This document shows, one piece after another, positions 1-8,110 of a stretch of DNA of 30,423 bases. The notes beneath the pieces were generated by a model. It had not been told where the DNA came from. It saw nothing but the letters and a program-made list of their open reading frames with translations, and did no database searches. The stretch's first letter is position 1. Each line of letters opens with the position of its first letter. The translations under genes and the position numbers were made by a program. This DNA is from JAGTVG01 sp964389805 (lineage in GTDB: Bacteria; Bacteroidota; Bacteroidia; Cytophagales; Cyclobacteriaceae), in assembly GCA_964389805.1 (NCBI GenBank), contig CAYMFU010000018.1, forward strand, positions 1-30,423, in the 5' to 3' direction.

Positions 1-239
1 TTATTTTTAATCCACTGAAGCATAATATTCTTTATTTATTTTAATTTAATATAAAATGAATTGAATATCAGCTATTTGACAATATATTTCTCTATATCTA
101 TCTAAAATTTAAAATATTTATTTGCTGGAGAGATTTATGAAGAGATTCCCCGAAAGAATCATGAAAACCCACTAACTGTAAAATTTATATATAAACCTGT
201 ATTTCTGGATCGGCTTCGATTAAGGTTTCATGTTTTTAG

Positions 240-254
240 CAGGTTCCAAACCTG
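240..254. terminator. short hairpin just 3' of the permease gene
   Basis: CAGGTT-CCA-AACCTG forms a perfect six-bp stem about 22 bases beyond the permease stop codon. It could end permease transcription, but no clear T-tract follows on the minus strand, so it is a weak terminator candidate. The rest of bases 1-276 is AT-rich with no supportable gene. Confidence 0.25.
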
Positions 255-276
255 AATGGATACATCAGATATTTTT

Positions 277-2694
277 TTACTCATGCCGGAGCGCTTCAAC
301 CGGATTCCGAACAGATTCTTTCCACATTTTATGCCCGGTCGATAGTAAAGTTAAACTTAGAATAAGCAATCCTCCAACCAGAAAATCCGAAAATGACAAC
401 TCGATAGGATAATAAATTGGGAAAAGTCCATAAAAATATCCTGCTCCCATGGATCCGATAATTGATGCGATAAAAATAATCAAAATGAATTCTAATGATA
501 TTGAGGTAAACATCGAAAAACTACTGGCGCCACTAATTTTTCTGATAGCGATCTCCTTTGTTCTACGGTTCAGCGTATGAGTGATGAGGCCAATGACTCC
601 TAAAATAGATAATACGATACCAATTAATGCAAAAAATGAAAATACCGAATTTATCGTTCTATATACCTCAAAAATTTCAGCTGTTTTAAAGTGATTATCA
701 AAGATCTTGACTACGAATGGATCTCTGGGGAATGATTCAATTAATACAGATTCTATTTCAGCCCTCAATTTGTTTAAATTATCCGAATTCAATCTAAATG
801 CGAAAAAAACCGGACCGGTAATTACAGAATCACCATTTTTGACCTTGATGGCTAGCGGTTTAATTACATTGTATGGGTCATGGAAATGCATATCCTTCAT
901 TACCCCGATAACTTGCATTTCTCGGTTATCCAAATATTTGCCTATTGGCTCCTTCCAGCCAAATTGTCTGACAGCAGTTTCATTAATGACATAACCATTT
1001 TTCAGATCTGAAGGATAGTCTTCTGAAAATCCCCGCCCTTCCAATAGTTTAAGATCCAGGGTTTTAATAAAATCATAGCTGACCCAAAAAGATTTGACCT
1101 CTTTTACATTGTTTCTGGCGCCACCTTCCCAGTTTATCATGTCCCGGTTTACATATTTTGAAGAATGAATGGGAAATCCTCCCGAAGCAGATATATTGTC
1201 TATCTCCGGAATGTCTTTTAACCTATTTTTTATTTGATTGAATGTTACATTACCCTCAGTTGGCAGTATCTCGGCAAACAACAGATTTGATTTATTAAAT
1301 CCAACATCCATTTTTTGAGTATAACTGATTTGTCTGGTAAGCAATACCGTAAGTGTGATCAGTATAATAGAAATCGTAAATTGAAATCCAACAAGTATCT
1401 TTTTTAATGGAACTCCCTTATTATTCACCGTCAGTTTATTCTTGAACAGATCTATTGATTTGAATCTTGTTATTATCCATGCTGGATAGATGCTTGATAT
1501 TATGCCTATAAAGAAGATTGATATAAAAATGAAAACAATCAATCCATTCTTGAACAATAACAGGAAGGTTAGATCTTTGTCCGTAGTATGGTTAAAAGCG
1601 TTAAGGGATAGTTCAATTATGATCAGGGATAATATGAATGAAAATAAAGTCACTAACATGGATTCAATAAATATCTGCGCCATTAATAGTCTGCGGGAAG
1701 AACCTATAACTTTTTTAATCCCGATTTCCTTACCACGTTCCGAGCTGGAAGCAATGGATAAATTAACATAATTGATGGAAGCAAGTATCAGAACAAAAAA
1801 AGAAAATATACTTAATAAATTAATTATGAACTGATAATTGTCGTTCGTAGAATACATGTACAATTTTGAAAGCGGACGTAAGTATAATTCCCTGTAATCT
1901 GTGAGCACCTTATCCTTGAGAACATATTTAATACCAGCGTCAACGTTTTTAAAATCAGCCCCTTTTTTAAGCAGTACGTAATTATAGTAGGAATTCAAAT
2001 CCCATTGATCAAAAATATCTTTTCTGTTCCAAAGTATTTCAAGTGTTGAGAAGGAGATGATAAATTCCGGCTTAAGGTGAGAATCTTCAGGCAGATCCTC
2101 ATAGACACCATTTACTTTAAGGTTATGGTTTTTCTGTAGCAGTACCATTTTGCCAACTGGATTATCCTCTTTGAAGAGCTTTTTGGCAAGGCTGGAAGAA
2201 ATTATGATTGACATGGGGTCTGTCAGGGCACCAACTTCTGATCCTTCAATAAAATTAAAGGTAAACATATCTAAATATCCCTGATCGGCATATTGTCCTT
2301 TCTCCTCGATGGTCTCATTAGCTTCTGAAGCTGATAAAAATGCCTTATGGTCAGCCATTACTATCCCATGCTTTTCAATGTCAGTAAACCTGTTGTTTAA
2401 ATATGCATAAAGAGCAGGTGAGGTCTGCATGATCTTTTCATTCTGGGAAGTAATGTCCGTTTGAATTCTGTATATCCGGTCATAATTTTCATGGTAGGAG
2501 TCCCAGCTCAGTTCGTACTTGATGAACATGCTGATCATAATAAAGGATGTGAATCCAACGGTTAAGCCAAGAATTGATAATAGGGTATTGAATTTTCGTT
2601 TCTGGAGGTTTCTAAAAGCGGATCTTACAACTGAATGAAGCATATGTACAATAAATTGGATCGTTAATATGAATTTATCTCTTGCTTTCATCAT
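277..2694 (-). CDS. FtsX/MacB-like ABC transporter permease (805 aa)
   Basis: This is a large inner-membrane permease of the MacB/FtsX type, expected to work with a separate ATPase in exporting or extracting substrates such as peptides or lipoproteins. The N-terminus (about residues 22-60) has the family's arginine-rich stretch and first membrane helix, followed by a periplasmic MacB_PCD-like domain. A FtsX block with three helices lies around residues 287-410 and includes the typical ERGKEIGIKKVIGSS motif. A second half starts with a helix near 435-455 and ends with three more helices carrying RRTKEIAIRKISGAS. The C-terminal NPVEALRHE signature is typical of Bacteroidota members. No ATPase gene is in the window. 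The start at the first of two adjacent ATGs is uncertain; no Shine-Dalgarno sequence is visible. The substrate is unknown. Confidence 0.93.
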   Translation of the reverse strand: MMKARDKFILTIQFIVHMLHSVVRSAFRNLQKRKFNTLLSILGLTVGFTSFIMISMFIKYELSWDSYHENYDRIYRIQTDITSQNEKIMQTSPALYAYLNNRFTDIEKHGIVMADHKAFLSASEANETIEEKGQYADQGYLDMFTFNFIEGSEVGALTDPMSIIISSSLAKKLFKEDNPVGKMVLLQKNHNLKVNGVYEDLPEDSHLKPEFIISFSTLEILWNRKDIFDQWDLNSYYNYVLLKKGADFKNVDAGIKYVLKDKVLTDYRELYLRPLSKLYMYSTNDNYQFIINLLSIFSFFVLILASINYVNLSIASSSERGKEIGIKKVIGSSRRLLMAQIFIESMLVTLFSFILSLIIIELSLNAFNHTTDKDLTFLLLFKNGLIVFIFISIFFIGIISSIYPAWIITRFKSIDLFKNKLTVNNKGVPLKKILVGFQFTISIILITLTVLLTRQISYTQKMDVGFNKSNLLFAEILPTEGNVTFNQIKNRLKDIPEIDNISASGGFPIHSSKYVNRDMINWEGGARNNVKEVKSFWVSYDFIKTLDLKLLEGRGFSEDYPSDLKNGYVINETAVRQFGWKEPIGKYLDNREMQVIGVMKDMHFHDPYNVIKPLAIKVKNGDSVITGPVFFAFRLNSDNLNKLRAEIESVLIESFPRDPFVVKIFDNHFKTAEIFEVYRTINSVFSFFALIGIVLSILGVIGLITHTLNRRTKEIAIRKISGASSFSMFTSISLEFILIIFIASIIGSMGAGYFYGLFPIYYPIELSFSDFLVGGLLILSLTLLSTGHKMWKESVRNPVEALRHE

Positions 2695-3103
2695 TTTGCA
2701 AATTATATGCCACGTAAATATAATTCTGATTCACAGCAATTTAAAGGAAAAATCAAACCTTTATTGTCGGAAAATCCAACAACGCTTGTCGGTAAATCTG
2801 ACACAATTTATGAATATAAATGACTTTTGAAGATAACCAGGTGTTATAGATCTATTCCAGAGTGAAAATAACAATAAATAAATATTTTATTCTGGATGAG
2901 ATTCTTTGATTATACGTTTTGTACTATTCTCTTAATATTCATTATCTTTAAAACTTATGTCTAAGCAAAACCGTACTTCAGGATCGTCTAAAATGAAACG
3001 GACCCGATTCCTCCCGAGATGTCCTGATAAAGCTTTTAAAAGTCTATTTTTTTTTCTATTTTGATCTGACAGATTTTTCTATAAGCTTTTAATCCTGACA
3101 AAC
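2695..3103. other. divergent intergenic region, permease / CehA-like gene
   Basis: This 409-bp AT-rich spacer lies between divergent genes and should hold both promoters. It contains a 17-base direct repeat with 22-bp period (2764-2780 and 2786-2802, listed separately). A possible 35-codon basic peptide ORF on the plus strand (2957-3064) has no ribosome-binding site or recognisable content and was not called. No RNA gene is recognisable. Confidence 0.7.
2764..2802. promoter_or_regulatory. tandem 17-base direct repeat, 22-bp period (putative regulator site)
   Basis: TTGTCGGAAAATCCAAC and TTGTCGGTAAATCTGAC match at 14 of 17 positions and start exactly 22 bp apart, about two DNA turns. The pair lies 70-108 bp upstream of the permease start. 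Same-face direct repeats with this period are typical of LytTR-type response-regulator sites (known for that family), but no LytTR gene is in the window, so the assignment is a guess. Confidence 0.4.
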
Positions 3104-5839
3104 ATGACCTATGATCCAAGTTCCCGTCGAAACTTTTTGAAAACTATCTCAACCACCACGATATTATCGACCACATCTGTTCCGGTTCTGGCAGCTTCCG
3201 TTGAAGATAAACGAGTTAATAGGGACAAGATAAATGATAACAAGAATGTTTTCCCCGCTAAGCCTGAATCCACTTTAAAATTTCATGATGGGCCTACATC
3301 ACCTCTATTTGAGACTATCTCATTTTCCGGTAACCGGTTGTTATCCAATCTCACCGCAGATGAAGTATCCAAAGAAATGAAAGCCTCGTCAGTTAACGCA
3401 CCTTCCGGGGAAACTACATCCTGGGGGATACCTTTTAAAATTAATTCCGAGATCCTTTACCTGAAAAATGAAGCTGTAAATGTACAATTCACACCCGTTA
3501 CAAGTAACTGGATGGTCTTTTTACACACTTCTGATCGTCTGCCACTGGAAAAGGAAGAAAATGGATTTTTTGAAAAGCCATTCAAAGGGATCGGGTATCT
3601 GAATGAACCTGTCGCTAATTATGTTATTTTATATTCTGATGGAACTGAATTAAGCATCCCCGTGAAGCAACGTTACCATATTGGGATGTTCCAGCAGATC
3701 TGGGGCGAAAACTGTATCGAATCGGTGGCCCATCACAAACCAAGGCCAATTCACTTTCACCATCACCAAACTACAGGCTTTTGGGGAGGCTCGCAAACGA
3801 GGGTCGCATCGGAAGACAGGGGAAGGTGGATCAATTGGCTGTGGGCCTGGGAAAATCCAAATCCTCAAAAAATAATTAAAGGGATCAGGTTCGAGCCATT
3901 GAATAAATCATCCATTATACTATCAGCCATTTCAGCCGGGAAAGTCCAATCTAACCCGCTTTGTTGGGAATCTCGACAAAAGGCAATTCTCACCTTGTCA
4001 CCAGGAACGGAATTTGATCCAAACCTGGATGAACATGGCCTGCTATCTCAGGTAAAACTTGATCTGGGACAGGTCATAAGTGCAAATCGAAAGTTAAGAT
4101 ATCCGAATGATAAATGGTCTCAAACTTATAATAACCAGATTGCGGAAAGGTCAGAACAAGAGATTTTAATCGAATATGCCGCACATCCTGATGGTAAGTT
4201 TCATTTGGGAGAAGGTCTGATGGTACCCGTTGCTGATGTTATGAAAAGTAGGGGCTCTGGAAATATTAAAAAAATTGCACCTGCTGAAAAACGAATCAGA
4301 ATTAAAGTAGTAGAGAAGGGCAGCAGCAAGCCAATCCCTGTAAAATTTCATGCCCATGGAGAGGCAGATGAATATCTTGCCCCGGTAGACAGGCATAGGT
4401 TGGCAAACGATGCCTGGTTTGAAGATTACAGTGTTGACTTTGTACATCAGGGATCTCACGCTTGCACATATATTCCCGGAGAGACACTTATTAGTGTACC
4501 TCTTGGCAAGATCTTCCTCGAAATTTCCAAAGGTTTTGAAATGAAACCAATTCGAAGAGTAGTTGAAATTCAATCCAATACCGAGGAACTAACGATTGAG
4601 GTAGAGAGATTACTTAATTGGAGAGAAAAAGGCTGGGTAACAGCTGATACACATGTCCATTTTCTGTCTACAAGTTCTGCTATGCTGGAGGGATCAGCTG
4701 AAGGCGTAAATATCGTCAATTTACTCGCCAGTCAATGGGGTGAGCTAATGACCAATGTTGGTGATTTTGATGGTAAAACCACTTATGGCTCAAAAGAAAC
4801 CGGAGGGGAAGGCGAGTATCTGGTAAGGGTTGGAACTGAAAACCGGCAACATGTAATGGGGCATATTTCTTTATTGGGATATGAGGGTAATATTATTGCT
4901 CCCATGACAACGGGTGGTGTGGATGAATCCGCCATTGGAGATCCTATTGAAACGCTATTAACTGAATGGGCTTCCCAGTGCAAAAAACAGAATGGCGTCG
5001 TTGTACTTCCTCATTTTCCAAATCCCAGGCTTGAAAACGCAGCCGCAATTGTGAATGGTGGCATTGACGGTGTGGAGATGACCTCATGGGGAAATCTATA
5101 TGGCGGAATCGATCCTTATTCCTTAACGGATTGGTATCGATACCTTAATTGTGGCTATTTTATCGCTTGTGTAGGAGGAACCGATAAGATGAGCGCCGGT
5201 ACCCCTGTAGGGGCTGTCCGCACTTATGCAAAAATCGATAACAACAAAGAGTTCAATTATGATAACTGGAAAGAGTCGATCAGGAAAGGACAGACATTTG
5301 TGACATACGGCCCTTTGGTTGAGTTCTCTGCAGATGGAAACCCGGCAGGAAGCCGGATAAAAATGTCAGGAAATGGGGGTAAAGTGGATGTTTCATGGGA
5401 AGTGGCAAGCATTACTGTGCCCATGACCAGTGTGGAACTGATCGTCAATGGCGAAGTCCAGGAGCACACGACTGTTTCAAAATGGGAGGGGAAGGGGAGC
5501 TGGAATGTGAAAGTGGATGATAGTTCCTGGATGGCCCTGCTGGTGAGAGGGCATTATGATGATAAACCGGAGATCATAGCAGCACATACCTCACCTGTTA
5601 TGATCAACATCAATAATAAGCAGATGTTATCCGAATTGGATGCGCTGACTATCCTTGAACAGATTGAAGGTGCTATGGCTTACCTCGAGACCATCGGCAC
5701 CCGGGCAGATGAAAAAGCCTATAAGCGGATGCGACTCGTTCTTGAATCTTCGCATCGGGCCCTGCATAATAGAATGCATGCCATGGGATATGACCATATC
5801 CATACGCCGACAAAAGACCATCCGGAACATCATCCCTGA
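3104..5839 (+). CDS. Tat-exported CehA/McbA-like metallohydrolase (911 aa)
   Basis: This is a predicted exported metal-dependent hydrolase of the CehA/McbA (PHP-like amidohydrolase) family. Residues 7-13 read SRRNFLK, a twin-arginine signal, followed by a Ser/Thr-rich hydrophobic stretch ending near LAAS. Family motifs lie in the C-terminal half: TADTHVH (His517, His519), a conserved GH before ISLLGYEG (His587), LPHFPNPR (His637) and GGTDKM (Asp694), plausible metal ligands. About 500 residues precede the catalytic domain and probably form beta-sandwich modules; the family's catalytic core alone is much shorter. The C-terminal tail (about 860-911) is helical and His-rich at the very end. The substrate is unknown. 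It is convergent with the hydrogenase operon, ending 27 bp from the protease stop, and is probably unrelated to it. No Shine-Dalgarno sequence precedes the ATG. Confidence 0.85.
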   Translation: MTYDPSSRRNFLKTISTTTILSTTSVPVLAASVEDKRVNRDKINDNKNVFPAKPESTLKFHDGPTSPLFETISFSGNRLLSNLTADEVSKEMKASSVNAPSGETTSWGIPFKINSEILYLKNEAVNVQFTPVTSNWMVFLHTSDRLPLEKEENGFFEKPFKGIGYLNEPVANYVILYSDGTELSIPVKQRYHIGMFQQIWGENCIESVAHHKPRPIHFHHHQTTGFWGGSQTRVASEDRGRWINWLWAWENPNPQKIIKGIRFEPLNKSSIILSAISAGKVQSNPLCWESRQKAILTLSPGTEFDPNLDEHGLLSQVKLDLGQVISANRKLRYPNDKWSQTYNNQIAERSEQEILIEYAAHPDGKFHLGEGLMVPVADVMKSRGSGNIKKIAPAEKRIRIKVVEKGSSKPIPVKFHAHGEADEYLAPVDRHRLANDAWFEDYSVDFVHQGSHACTYIPGETLISVPLGKIFLEISKGFEMKPIRRVVEIQSNTEELTIEVERLLNWREKGWVTADTHVHFLSTSSAMLEGSAEGVNIVNLLASQWGELMTNVGDFDGKTTYGSKETGGEGEYLVRVGTENRQHVMGHISLLGYEGNIIAPMTTGGVDESAIGDPIETLLTEWASQCKKQNGVVVLPHFPNPRLENAAAIVNGGIDGVEMTSWGNLYGGIDPYSLTDWYRYLNCGYFIACVGGTDKMSAGTPVGAVRTYAKIDNNKEFNYDNWKESIRKGQTFVTYGPLVEFSADGNPAGSRIKMSGNGGKVDVSWEVASITVPMTSVELIVNGEVQEHTTVSKWEGKGSWNVKVDDSSWMALLVRGHYDDKPEIIAAHTSPVMININNKQMLSELDALTILEQIEGAMAYLETIGTRADEKAYKRMRLVLESSHRALHNRMHAMGYDHIHTPTKDHPEHHP

Positions 5840-5866
5840 TCTTAAAAGAAGATTAAATATGTATTT

Positions 5867-6385
5867 TTAGTAATTATTGTTGCAAATAAGTTTAATTACT
5901 CTATTACACACTTCGGGTATTACCTCCAGCAATTTTTTAGAGATTTTAGTCGACACTTCTGTTGGAATTTTATCTATCTGACAAGCAATAATAATCACAT
6001 CAACTTTACAAAAATCTTTTAGTTCTTTTAATAGATTTGAAGTTGGAAGTTGATGCATTGAAAAATCATCAATCTTCTTAACTGGAATTTCATCTATTGG
6101 AAGTTCAAATATTTCACCCGGTATTTTTCCAGCATCTATAGCATCAATTATGATAATTTTTTCTGGTTTTTTTTCCGAGAGTGTAATATCGAATAATAGA
6201 TTTCTTATACTTGTACCTGCATTTACTACCTTAACATTTTCAGGGAGATGATAATTTTCAAGGAGTTCTTCAGCAACACAAGGGCCATATCCATCATCAC
6301 CAAAAAGAATATTGCCACATCCAAAAACAAGCACTTTCTTGTTTGAATTATCTGAAATATCTATATTGAAATTTTGCTGATCCAT
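5867..6385 (-). CDS. hydrogenase maturation protease (HyaD/HycI/FrcD-type)
   Basis: This endopeptidase is expected to remove the C-terminal peptide of the NiFe hydrogenase large subunit after nickel insertion. The family motif GCGNILFGDDGYGP is at residues 22-35, with the acidic pair D30-D31 where the family has a nickel-sensing residue. NAGTS, an IIIDAIDAG strand and SMHQLP (His) match the other conserved blocks. At 172 residues it is of normal length; about 15 extra N-terminal residues precede the first strand. The ATG follows the sensor kinase stop codon with no gap (TAAATG), so translation is probably coupled. It is the last gene of the operon, and its predicted substrate is the large subunit at 8111-9553, which has an intact C-terminal tail. 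No other Hyp maturation genes are in the window. Confidence 0.92.
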   Translation of the reverse strand: MDQQNFNIDISDNSNKKVLVFGCGNILFGDDGYGPCVAEELLENYHLPENVKVVNAGTSIRNLLFDITLSEKKPEKIIIIDAIDAGKIPGEIFELPIDEIPVKKIDDFSMHQLPTSNLLKELKDFCKVDVIIIACQIDKIPTEVSTKISKKLLEVIPEVCNRVIKLICNNNY

Positions 6386-7714
6386 TTATGAAACAGGAAG
6401 AATAATAGTAAACTTTGTTCCTTCATTTACTTTGCTTTCAATTATAATTTTGCCTTGGTATGCTTCAATGATTTTCTTCGAAATTGCCAACCCAAGCCCC
6501 GTTCCATCTTTTTCAATATTTCTGGCATTTTCTGCTCTATAAAACTCTTCAAATACATGATGGATTTCCTCTTTGGGTATTCCAACTCCTGTATCTTTTA
6601 TTTCAACTAATATTCTATTGCGATCACTAGTGGCAACAACTTCAACTTTACCATCAGAAGGTGTATATTTAATAGCATTATCAAGGATGTTTGTAAGCAC
6701 ATCATCAATATCTTCAGGACGTGCTTTAATATGTGGTAAAGTTTCCTTAATCATTAAACGTAATACAACTTTTTTACCCTCAGCTTTATCATTCATTAAA
6801 GCAATACTTTTATGAAGTATTTTATTTAGATTTATTCTTTTTCTTTGCTTGTGTTTTTTCAGTTCTTCAGTCGTTGACAGATCGAGCAGATCATTTATAA
6901 GAGGGATAATTGTTTTTGTCCTTTTTTCAGCTCTTTTTATCATATCCAAATGGATGTCTTTAGGGCCATATCCTTCAGTTACTACTTTAAGACAACTTTG
7001 AATTGCAGAAATTGGAGCACGTAATTGATGTGCTACTTTTCGAATAAATTCTGACTTTTCTTCATTAGTTTGAATAAGTTTCCTATTAATTGATTGCAGA
7101 TCGGAAGTAAATTTTGCTATAATAAAAGAAATTAATATTGCTGTAGCTAAAAGGAATATATATAGTACTTTTTTATTCCTGTAGATTGCATAATCAATTT
7201 CTTTTAATGACACTACAACATCCAGAACTCCAAGAATCTTTTGTGACTGAGTATGGCATTCAAAACATTGTATTTCGTTGTAAATTGGTTGCATTACTCC
7301 GATGAGTCGTTCGTCATCTTCAGTTTTATAAATTCTTGCAGGCTCTTTCTGAATTAATAACTCCTCGTCATTTAAATGGCAAGAGTTACAACCTTCAGTA
7401 TTTCTCTCAACATAAGTACCTACATTTGATTCTTTAGAAGAGATAGTAATTTTCCCTGACTTATTAAAAATTCTGATTTCAGTTATCTGATCCTGTAAAC
7501 CAATTGTTTCAATAATCTGCTTTACATCTTCCTTTCTGTTTTGAAGCATTTGATATCTGAGACTTCTTTTAATTGTCTCGACGTATTGTATGGTATTATT
7601 TTTAATAATTTCAACCCCATACTCTGCCTCATAATGAATAATAATATATCCAATGATTAATATGATTATTGAGATAACACCTATTATTATATAAATAGCT
7701 GTTTTTTTAGTCAC
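6386..7714 (-). CDS. membrane sensor histidine kinase with two c-type heme motifs
   Basis: This is a 442-residue sensor kinase with a membrane helix at about 6-27, an extracytoplasmic domain at about 28-180, a second helix at 183-202, then HisKA and HATPase domains. The outside domain holds two CxxCH heme-attachment motifs, CNSCH (109-113) and CFECH (C150-H154), so it probably senses redox state or a ligand through covalently bound heme. The kinase core has VAHQLRAP with phosphoacceptor His229, the N-box NILDNAIKYTP, G1 DTGVGIP, the F-box FEEFYRAENA and G2 GTGLGLAISK. Gln follows the phospho-His where Glu or Asp is usual. The start is GTG, supported by AAGG a few bases upstream; a nearby ATG is out of frame. 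It lies 8 bp after the response regulator and overlaps neither neighbour. It may tune hydrogenase expression or activity. Confidence 0.92.
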   Translation of the reverse strand: MTKKTAIYIIIGVISIIILIIGYIIIHYEAEYGVEIIKNNTIQYVETIKRSLRYQMLQNRKEDVKQIIETIGLQDQITEIRIFNKSGKITISSKESNVGTYVERNTEGCNSCHLNDEELLIQKEPARIYKTEDDERLIGVMQPIYNEIQCFECHTQSQKILGVLDVVVSLKEIDYAIYRNKKVLYIFLLATAILISFIIAKFTSDLQSINRKLIQTNEEKSEFIRKVAHQLRAPISAIQSCLKVVTEGYGPKDIHLDMIKRAEKRTKTIIPLINDLLDLSTTEELKKHKQRKRINLNKILHKSIALMNDKAEGKKVVLRLMIKETLPHIKARPEDIDDVLTNILDNAIKYTPSDGKVEVVATSDRNRILVEIKDTGVGIPKEEIHHVFEEFYRAENARNIEKDGTGLGLAISKKIIEAYQGKIIIESKVNEGTKFTIILPVS

Positions 7715-7722
7715 ATACCTTA

Positions 7723-8109
7723 TTATTTCGTTAACAATTCCTCAACTTTTTCAAGCAGGATTTCTGGTAAAGGTGGTTTTTCAAGAAATTCATTTATCGG
7801 GAGGAAAGTATCACTTTTTGGTTCACTAGGAAAGAAAAAACCTGTTTGTTCCCTCATGCCTGTAAGAATTAAAATTGGCAACTTCCGGAATTTTGGGTCT
7901 TTTCTTAACTTTCGTGCGATAATAATCCCTGCCGCTTTATTCTCCATCATAATATCCAAAATAAGCAGATCCGGGTTCTCGTTTTCTAATAAAAGTGAAC
8001 CCTTTTTCGTAGTATCTGCGGAAATAACTTCATAGTTTTTGCTTTCGAGAATAACTTTGGTGGCTTCTGTAAAGTCGTTATCGTCGTCAATAATCAAAAT
8101 TTTAGCCAT
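7723..8109 (-). CDS. single-domain response regulator (receiver only)
   Basis: This is a 128-residue CheY-like receiver with no output domain. The acidic pocket IIDDD is at residues 6-10, the phosphoacceptor is Asp52 in DLLILDIMM, the conserved Thr lies in LILTGM and the conserved Lys in FLEKPPLP. It begins one base after the large-subunit stop codon and is followed after 8 bp by the heme sensor kinase, its likely partner. Without a DNA-binding domain it must act by protein contact, for example on another regulator or on one of the ATPase-domain proteins in the same operon (inference). A 12-residue stretch around GFFFPSEPKSDTF lengthens the loop after the conserved Thr, a feature also seen in some receivers of this kind. 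Confidence 0.92.
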   Translation of the reverse strand: MAKILIIDDDNDFTEATKVILESKNYEVISADTTKKGSLLLENENPDLLILDIMMENKAAGIIIARKLRKDPKFRKLPILILTGMREQTGFFFPSEPKSDTFLPINEFLEKPPLPEILLEKVEELLTK

Positions 8110-8110
8110 A

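Noticed and set aside
230..412. Plus-strand open frame at the left edge
   Set aside because: It runs antisense over the 3' end of the permease gene, has no domain and no start signal; a shadow frame.
2957..3064. 35-codon basic peptide ORF upstream of the CehA-like gene
   Set aside because: No ribosome-binding site, ends in a poly-T/Phe run, no recognisable content; most likely chance in AT-rich DNA.
5840..5866. Terminator between the convergent CehA-like and protease genes
   Set aside because: The 27-bp gap contains no stem-loop; nothing to call.
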